A stretch of 64,000 nucleotides of DNA, taken from assembly GCA_021776825.1 (NCBI GenBank), contig JAJFFG010000127.1:42060-106059 (forward strand), written 5' to 3'. Each line of letters opens with the position of its first letter. Positions within the stretch are counted from its first letter, which is position 1. Shown here piece by piece: positions 59,605 to 64,000 of the stretch. The translations under genes and the position numbers were made by a program. The notes under the pieces were generated by a model, which was given only the letters and a program-made list of their open reading frames with translations, did not search any database and had not been told where the DNA came from. The DNA is from Planctomycetota bacterium. Lineage in GTDB: Bacteria > Planctomycetota > JAJSAM01 > JAJVHW01.

Positions 59605-60152
59605 CGGGCCTTGGGGAAGGGCTCGGGGATGCCGACGCGCCTCATCTGACGGTAGGGGACTGGACAGGGGATCGGAGAGACGATCCGGTTCGTCTGCATG
59701 CTCCGACACATCATGCGCGACTTCCCCTTCTTGTCGGTCCACCTGTTCTGAATGGCACGACTCGGGCAGCACTCACGCTTGTCGGGCGCGGCGAAGACCG
59801 CTCGAAGCGGCGCCTGCCTTTGACGACGGCGCGACCACAAGAAAGCGCCGCCGGCGAGCACAACAACGCCGATCCCGACCGGCGCGATCACATCCCAGCG
59901 CAGCGGCCGCTTCGCACTCGACGGGACGTTCAGGCTCTCGACGGCGATCCCGTAGCTCCCGTTCGGAAGCGGAAGGTCCCCGTTGATCTCGAACACCCGT
60001 TCGATCGCATCAGCGACCGGCGCGTAGACAGTCACCTCGGTACCTGACCACGCCCGCAGGGCATGGATGAAGTCGACATGTGCGCCTGGGTTCGCGGCAA
60101 GGAGCTCGTCAGCAGAAACAACCCAGCGGTCTTCGTGGCGGAACATGGTCAC
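59598..60152 (-). CDS. Membrane protein with central TM and Cys-rich basic tail
   Basis: A 184-aa protein: a soluble domain (residues 1-85), one TM (about 87-106, VIAPVGIGVVVLAGGAFLW), then RRRQRQ and a basic segment with four Cys (RECCPSR, MMCR, PCPVPY). The C-terminal Cys may bind metal. ATGA overlaps at both ends. No family recognised. Confidence 0.72.
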   Translation of the reverse strand: MTMFRHEDRWVVSADELLAANPGAHVDFIHALRAWSGTEVTVYAPVADAIERVFEINGDLPLPNGSYGIAVESLNVPSSAKRPLRWDVIAPVGIGVVVLAGGAFLWSRRRQRQAPLRAVFAAPDKRECCPSRAIQNRWTDKKGKSRMMCRSMQTNRIVSPIPCPVPYRQMRRVGIPEPFPKARW

Positions 60153-60532
60153 ATCCTTTGTCTTCTACAAACGACCCGTCGAGTTCCACTGATTACTTCG
60201 TATCGGCAGTCTTGCTTGGGAAAGCGGAACCGTTTGCACTTAGTTTTCGTATCAGTCGCGCGTCGATCGTCATCCCGGTAGATCCATCCGGTCCCCGGCA
60301 TGTAGACGCTTCCTAGCCGGTTACCGCTGGCACGGTCGATCGTGTAAAGATTCTTCGCGTTGTAGACCATCGTGCTCACGCCGATGAACGAAAGCAGCTG
60401 GCCCAAGATCGGGCGCCTCTGCTGAAGGTCGAAGCCCCCGAGGATCATCAGAGGTCCGACGAGCACGACATCGAGCGCCCGGACGACCTGCGTCTTCTGA
60501 ACACGGTCGAGCTCTGCCGGGTGGCAGGCCAT
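60149..60532 (-). CDS. Two-TM membrane protein with basic Cys-containing tail
   Basis: A 127-aa protein with two hydrophobic segments (about residues 19-34, VVLVGPLMILGG, and 44-57, LLSFIGVSTMVY) and a basic soluble tail with three Cys (KCKRFRFPKQDCRY, VVCRRQR) plus a Tyr-rich segment (VYMPGTGWIYRDDD). ATGA overlaps with both neighbours. The Cys/basic tail resembles the protein encoded downstream. Confidence 0.72.
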   Translation of the reverse strand: MACHPAELDRVQKTQVVRALDVVLVGPLMILGGFDLQQRRPILGQLLSFIGVSTMVYNAKNLYTIDRASGNRLGSVYMPGTGWIYRDDDRRATDTKTKCKRFRFPKQDCRYEVISGTRRVVCRRQRM

Positions 60533-61191
60533 CAGCGCGTCAACATCCAGAGCGCGACTCCGATACCGACGCCGACGGCCACCGTGGTCCAGAGATCCGA
60601 ATCACCGACGATCGGCGTGTCAGCGTCGAGCGTCTGCAGCTGCTCCTGAACGTGCTGCAGCGCGAGCGTGATGTCGTCCATCACCGACGTGAGGGTCTGT
60701 CCCTCCTCTTCGTCGGCGGCGATCAGATCAGAGAGCGCACGCTCGAGGTCGCCCTCGATCAACGAGAGCGTAGTGAAGCGATCGGGGTCTCCGGCCGCGT
60801 CCTGCAGCTCGCGGATCGTGCGCGTGAGACCCGCGCCTCGCTCGAGCAGCGCGCCGTACCGGTCGCGCTGTGCAGTCGTAATCTCACCGAACCCATCCAT
60901 CTGCCGCTGCTCCCAGGCGAACGGAGCAGCGGTCGCGCCACGGTAGGGGCCCGTGTCTGGCCACCGGTGCGCCCACATGGGATCGGGCCTCAGGATCGCC
61001 GGCTCGGTGTGCAAGATCCCGTAGCGCGGATCGACACGGCTCGGCTGCGAGTCGTTCGCCTGGTTGTAGAACTCAGGGCGGTTGACCTCGGTCACGACGA
61101 CCTGCTGAGGGTTCCCCACGCGGCGCGCGACGCTCGCCTGTGTTGAGTTCTCGTTGCTGGGGTCCGAGTAGGCCATCCGTCGTTCGAGCAT
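60532..61191 (-). CDS. Tail-anchored coiled-coil protein
   Basis: A 219-aa protein with AGGA upstream. The first 100 residues are Pro/Asn/Trp-rich and probably disordered, residues about 105-190 form a coiled coil (LTRTIRELQDAAGD, DLERALSDLIAADEEEGQ), and a C-terminal TM (DLWTTVAVGVGIGVALWML) ends in TR. ATGA overlap downstream. Confidence 0.74.
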   Translation of the reverse strand: MLERRMAYSDPSNENSTQASVARRVGNPQQVVVTEVNRPEFYNQANDSQPSRVDPRYGILHTEPAILRPDPMWAHRWPDTGPYRGATAAPFAWEQRQMDGFGEITTAQRDRYGALLERGAGLTRTIRELQDAAGDPDRFTTLSLIEGDLERALSDLIAADEEEGQTLTSVMDDITLALQHVQEQLQTLDADTPIVGDSDLWTTVAVGVGIGVALWMLTR

Positions 61192-61200
61192 GGGCTGATC

Positions 61201-61728
61201 CTACTCCTCTTCGTCGTTACCCGCGACGTCGGCCGCCAGCATCTTCGGGACACCAGCAGGAAGTGAAGCGAGGATCTCGTCGAGGTCCTCGTCGGCTTCG
61301 CCCATCTCGGTCGCGATCTTGCCCGAGTACCAAAGCACCGTCCCGAGCAAGGTCAGGCCGGCGACCAGGCCCAGCAGCGAACCCTCCGGCGAGCGCATCC
61401 GGCCCTGCGGCGACGGGCACGGCGGACACGAAGGGCAACCGGGGCAACCGGGGCAATCAGCGGGCGGCAGCACGGTCGCAGGCGTGCGTGTGATCGTGCG
61501 GGTGGTCGTCGCCGTCGTCGCGCTGGCGGCCGGCTGTGCGGCCGGCTGCTCGTTCTGCGGTGGCGCCAACGGACCTCGGACCGCGCGTTGGTCGATCTGG
61601 CCGATGTTGCGCTCCGCGTTCAAGCCGTAGGGGTTGCTGTGTCGACCCGTGTATCCAGCGGGAAGGATGACCTCGCCGGTCTCCTCGTCGACATCCATGT
61701 CCATCTCGTAGGGATTGCTCTGAGTCAC
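61201..61728 (-). CDS. Membrane protein with Pro/Cys-rich collagen-like stretch
   Basis: GTG 61728 overlaps the upstream stop (GTGA); the longer ATG start (61803) would overlap the previous gene heavily. The 175-aa product has a Thr/Ala-rich section, a run DCPGCPGCPSCPPCPSP (Gly/Cys/Pro repeat), one TM (about 123-142, LLGLVAGLTLLGTVLWYSG) and a very acidic tail (EADEDLDEIL, NDEEE). The Cys/Pro repeat is unusual and could cross-link or bind metal. Confidence 0.72.
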   Translation of the reverse strand: MTQSNPYEMDMDVDEETGEVILPAGYTGRHSNPYGLNAERNIGQIDQRAVRGPLAPPQNEQPAAQPAASATTATTTRTITRTPATVLPPADCPGCPGCPSCPPCPSPQGRMRSPEGSLLGLVAGLTLLGTVLWYSGKIATEMGEADEDLDEILASLPAGVPKMLAADVAGNDEEE

Positions 61729-61937
61729 TTGATCGCTCCACAGGGACACTCGGCGTATTGGTTGATACGCACCCAGGCACCCTCGTTCGAAACAGCGAGC
61801 CACCGACGAAGGCGGCGCGAGTAGTAGATGTGTCGACGACGGTTCGAGCGCCCCGGATAGTACTGCGCCCCGAGGGTGCCCAGGCGCATCCGAAGGCGAC
61901 TCGCTGGTACTCGTTCAGTGCCTAGAATCTGCATCAC
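61725..61937 (-). CDS. Small Arg-rich protein
   Basis: GTG 61937 (or ATG 61934) overlaps the stop of the upstream large gene. The 70-aa product is basic (RLRMRLGTLGAQYYPGRSNRR), with Tyr, Trp and a C-terminal CPC. It may bind nucleic acid or a structural partner. Supported by GTGA coupling to the next gene; no family recognised. Confidence 0.65.
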   Translation of the reverse strand: MMQILGTERVPASRLRMRLGTLGAQYYPGRSNRRRHIYYSRRLRRWLAVSNEGAWVRINQYAECPCGAIK

Positions 61938-63661
61938 TTCTCGCGAAGCGCAGCATACCCGAGCAGTCCGAGCACGCCCAGGCCGCCAACCACCAGCAGC
62001 GGGTTCACGCCACCCTCATCCTCGTCGCTGTCGTCGCCGGGGCCGAGGCCGTCGTCGCGCGTGAGCGAGCTCTCCTCGCCGGCCGCCGCAGCCGAGGCCT
62101 CGAACCAGATCGAAACCGGCAGGTCCCGCTCCGCTGCCGCTGCAGCCGCCATCATCTGCGCCGCGACCTCGCCCATGCGGCCGTCGCTCGGATCGAAGTT
62201 GCAGGTGTCGGTACCGGCGTTGGGGATCTGTCGCATGACCGGCGGCGCCAGACAGGCTGCGTCAACCTCCCCGCCGCCATACGCCATCGCGCCAGCCATC
62301 TGGAGAATCTGCAGCAGTCCGATCACGACAGCGCCAAGGATCGCAACCACAGCGCTCGCGATCTGGCCAATCACAGGAACGACGTTCAGCACACCCGTGA
62401 TGACTCCGATGCCCGTGCCGATCCCAGCCGTGATCTCGTTCATCACGCGCTCGGTGAGTGCGTTGCGGACCTCTCCGATCTGCGCATTCGACAGCGACTT
62501 GAAGTGCGCCGGGAGCGCTTCGTACCGATCGAAGAAGACGTTCATCGAGTCCGAGGAGAGCTTTCCGAAGCTCATCTCGATGATGTCCTGGGCCCACGCC
62601 TCGCACATTCGGATCTGAGCGTCTGCCGATCCCCACCAGTGCTGACGACCGCCAATCTCTCGCGGGCAGATCGCGCTCGGGCCGATGCCGCACCCCTGCG
62701 TGCCCATCGTCCGGGCGATCACCTGACGACCGACGTACCAGTAGCCGTCGCCGCCCGTGCCCGTGAGCGACTGCTCGAACCACGCAACGAGCGCGTCTCG
62801 CACCCTGGAGCTCCCGACGCGCCCGCTCCCCGAAGCGCTCGGCATCCGGCCGCCGAATCGCTCCAGCGGCCACGGTCGGCGGTCTCGAGTGAGCTTCTCG
62901 CCCCTGGCGACCCAGCCCGGATTGAAGTCGGAGGCCTTCGTCGGTACCGAGTAGCTCCCGGTCGGCTTGATCCCGATCACTGCAGGAGCAGCCATCACCA
63001 TGGTGTGGGCGTTCTGCGTGGCGATCTGATCTCCGGGGTGATCCTTTGTGGGCTCGTTTCGGAGGAAGCTCTCGATGTCGGCCGCCGCCGCGCTCGCGTT
63101 CGGACGGTCGCGCATCGGGATCAGATAGTCCGGGTGGACGTTCGTCGACCAGTTCGCCATCGACACGAGGCGCATCACCGAGATGCACCAGTCCGCCCAT
63201 TCGTTCGCGCTTGCTCTCGTGCGAGTCCTCGGCGCGATCGGCTTGTTGTCGAGCAGCTCGGCGAGCTTCGCCTGACACCAGACGTAGCGAACGCCCTGGA
63301 ACATCGCGTTCGACCAGGTCTCGACGTTGCACGGCTTGTCGATGGCGAGGAACGCCCAGTTGCAGATGGGGTCGCCACCACAAGCGCTCGTGTAAGCCAC
63401 CGGCGGGCGCGACAGACAAACCCGACCGTCGATCCTCGCGCTCGAGCTGGCCCACGTCTTGTCGAGCCCCCACATCTGATCGGCAGAGAGCAGCTTGATC
63501 TTGTGAACCAGCGCAACCGGCATCCCGGCCGAGACCTGCATGGTCGCAGATCGAACGGTCGTACTGCCAGCACGCATCCGAACTGCAGCGCCCGCACGTG
63601 GAGACAGCACAACCGACGGCGCGAGCGCGGACAGGTCGACTTTGCGAACGACCATCGTCAT
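61934..63661 (-). CDS. Large element protein with internal hydrophobic region and C-terminal anchor
   Basis: At 575 aa the largest element protein seen. The N-terminal 350 residues are Cys/Trp-rich (CGGDPICNWAFLAIDKPC, WWGSADAQIRMCEAW), followed by a long amphipathic-to-hydrophobic stretch (about 405-450, GIGTGIGVITGVLNVVPVIG, IASAVVAILGAVVIGLLQIL). An Ala/Glu/Asp-rich segment and a final TM (NPLLVVGGLGVLGLLGYAAL) follow. The many Cys suggest an extracellular or virion location. It could be a receptor-binding, fusion or delivery protein; unproven. Stop overlaps the next start. Confidence 0.8.
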   Translation of the reverse strand: MTMVVRKVDLSALAPSVVLSPRAGAAVRMRAGSTTVRSATMQVSAGMPVALVHKIKLLSADQMWGLDKTWASSSARIDGRVCLSRPPVAYTSACGGDPICNWAFLAIDKPCNVETWSNAMFQGVRYVWCQAKLAELLDNKPIAPRTRTRASANEWADWCISVMRLVSMANWSTNVHPDYLIPMRDRPNASAAAADIESFLRNEPTKDHPGDQIATQNAHTMVMAAPAVIGIKPTGSYSVPTKASDFNPGWVARGEKLTRDRRPWPLERFGGRMPSASGSGRVGSSRVRDALVAWFEQSLTGTGGDGYWYVGRQVIARTMGTQGCGIGPSAICPREIGGRQHWWGSADAQIRMCEAWAQDIIEMSFGKLSSDSMNVFFDRYEALPAHFKSLSNAQIGEVRNALTERVMNEITAGIGTGIGVITGVLNVVPVIGQIASAVVAILGAVVIGLLQILQMAGAMAYGGGEVDAACLAPPVMRQIPNAGTDTCNFDPSDGRMGEVAAQMMAAAAAAERDLPVSIWFEASAAAAGEESSLTRDDGLGPGDDSDEDEGGVNPLLVVGGLGVLGLLGYAALREK

Positions 63662-63666
63662 CGGGC

Positions 63667-64000
63667 TTACCTCTTGAGCGCGACGATCGCGAGCAACCCG
63701 ACAGCGAGCACCCCGCCGCCGATCATCAGCATCGTAGTCGTGGACATCTCGTCGCTCTCGGGCGTCGGGACGTTGCCGCGTTCAGCCTCTTCTTGCATGC
63801 GCTGAAGGTTGTCGAGCTTCGCGTTGATGATCTGCTGCTGCTCGGGCGTGACCGGGCCGGAGGTGCCCGGAGGGATCGCCGAGTTGATCGCCAGCTCGGC
63901 CGCAGCGAGCGCCGCAGCGACACCCGTGCGACAAGCCGCCTGATCGCGCGCCGTAGCGGCCGGGTTGGCCCCACGAAGCAGCCCACAGGCCGCGCCGGCG
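63667..64000 (-). CDS. C-terminal part of a tail-anchored element protein (partial)
   Basis: The frame is open from the window's right edge to TAA at 63667. Visible are a Cys-containing Ala-rich helix (AACGLLRGANPAATARDQAA, ACRTGVAAALAAAELAI), a Gln-rich coiled segment (EQQQIINAKLDNLQRMQEEAE) and a C-terminal TM (MLMIGGGVLAVGLLAIVAL) ending KR. The layout matches other tail-anchored proteins of the element. The window cuts off its start. Confidence 0.7.
   Translation of the reverse strand, partial: AGAACGLLRGANPAATARDQAACRTGVAAALAAAELAINSAIPPGTSGPVTPEQQQIINAKLDNLQRMQEEAERGNVPTPESDEMSTTTMLMIGGGVLAVGLLAIVALKR

Larger units (their letters stand above)
50564..64000 (-). mobile_element. Candidate membrane-protein-rich virus-like element (right end outside window)
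   Basis: Twenty-eight minus-strand genes form an almost unbroken, mostly overlapping array. About 15 encode one short hydrophobic segment near an end, and several known phage-type functions occur (Dam methylase, wall hydrolase, DUF1360-like protein), plus two tandem paralogues suitable as capsid proteins. There is no tail, portal, terminase or integrase gene here, and no match to conjugation systems. The pattern recalls tailless phages with an internal membrane; a satellite, plasmid-phage or other element is possible. Limits: left near 50564, right unknown. Confidence 0.5.

Noticed and set aside
62504..63805. 433-aa plus-strand ORF opposite the large element protein
   Set aside because: It is a shadow of the 61934-63661 gene; the composition is Arg/His/Pro-rich noise and all neighbouring genes lie on the minus strand.

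Overview
The window is GC-rich DNA with tightly packed genes. It carries extracytoplasmic HEAT, TPR and terpenoid-cyclase-like proteins, a Hanks-type kinase, an FHA protein, and a dnaG-rpoD-zinc-ribbon block. Together these best fit a free-living bacterium of the Planctomycetota type. That placement is inference; no rRNA or other marker fixes it.

Layout. 1-6386: four co-directional genes, mostly secreted coiled-coil proteins and a squalene-cyclase-like protein. 7609-10234: an RlmI-type rRNA methyltransferase, a membrane protein and LarE. 10298-16898: five secreted or exported proteins (HEAT plus degenerate alpha/beta hydrolase, Arg/Gly-rich, TPR). 18114-21176: M24 peptidase, Nudix hydrolase, CPBP intramembrane protease, DUF2752 protein. 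22167-27706: zinc-ribbon coiled-coil protein, primary sigma factor, primase, and a divergent double-FHA protein. 28519-33582: sugar-nucleotide epimerase, membrane protein, receptor-like Ser/Thr kinase, DEAD-box helicase. 33653-45778: two convergent oligopeptide ABC transporter operons. 45910-50401: two related lipoproteins, a redoxin that appears to be a selenoprotein (UGA in the CxxC motif), and an Ala/Pro/Glu repeat protein.

50564-64000 is different: 28 short genes, all on the minus strand, many joined by ATGA or GTGA overlaps, and more than half encoding a single membrane-spanning segment. Among them are a Dam-like adenine methyltransferase, a SleB-like cell-wall hydrolase with a membrane anchor, a transglutaminase-like protein, a SprT-like protease, a HARP/J-domain protein, a VWA protein, and two tandem paralogues of about 175 aa that could be capsid proteins. 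No integrase, terminase, portal or tail gene is visible. I read it as a membrane-protein-rich, tailless-virus-like or related mobile element that continues past the right edge.

The host part has a striking repeat architecture. All five convergent gene junctions (6387-7608, 16899-18113, 21177-22166, 27707-28518, 38710-39303), and no tandem or divergent junction, are filled with the same family of ~196-bp units. The units point in the direction of the gene they follow and contain hairpins with compensatory changes, with shorter GGGGCGGA-type palindromes in the middle.

The plus-strand transporter operon has a solute-binding protein, a DppB-like permease with a seven-bladed WD40 propeller inserted after TM1, and a DppC-like permease, but no ATPase. 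The facing YejABE-like operon carries the only ATPase pair and may supply both.
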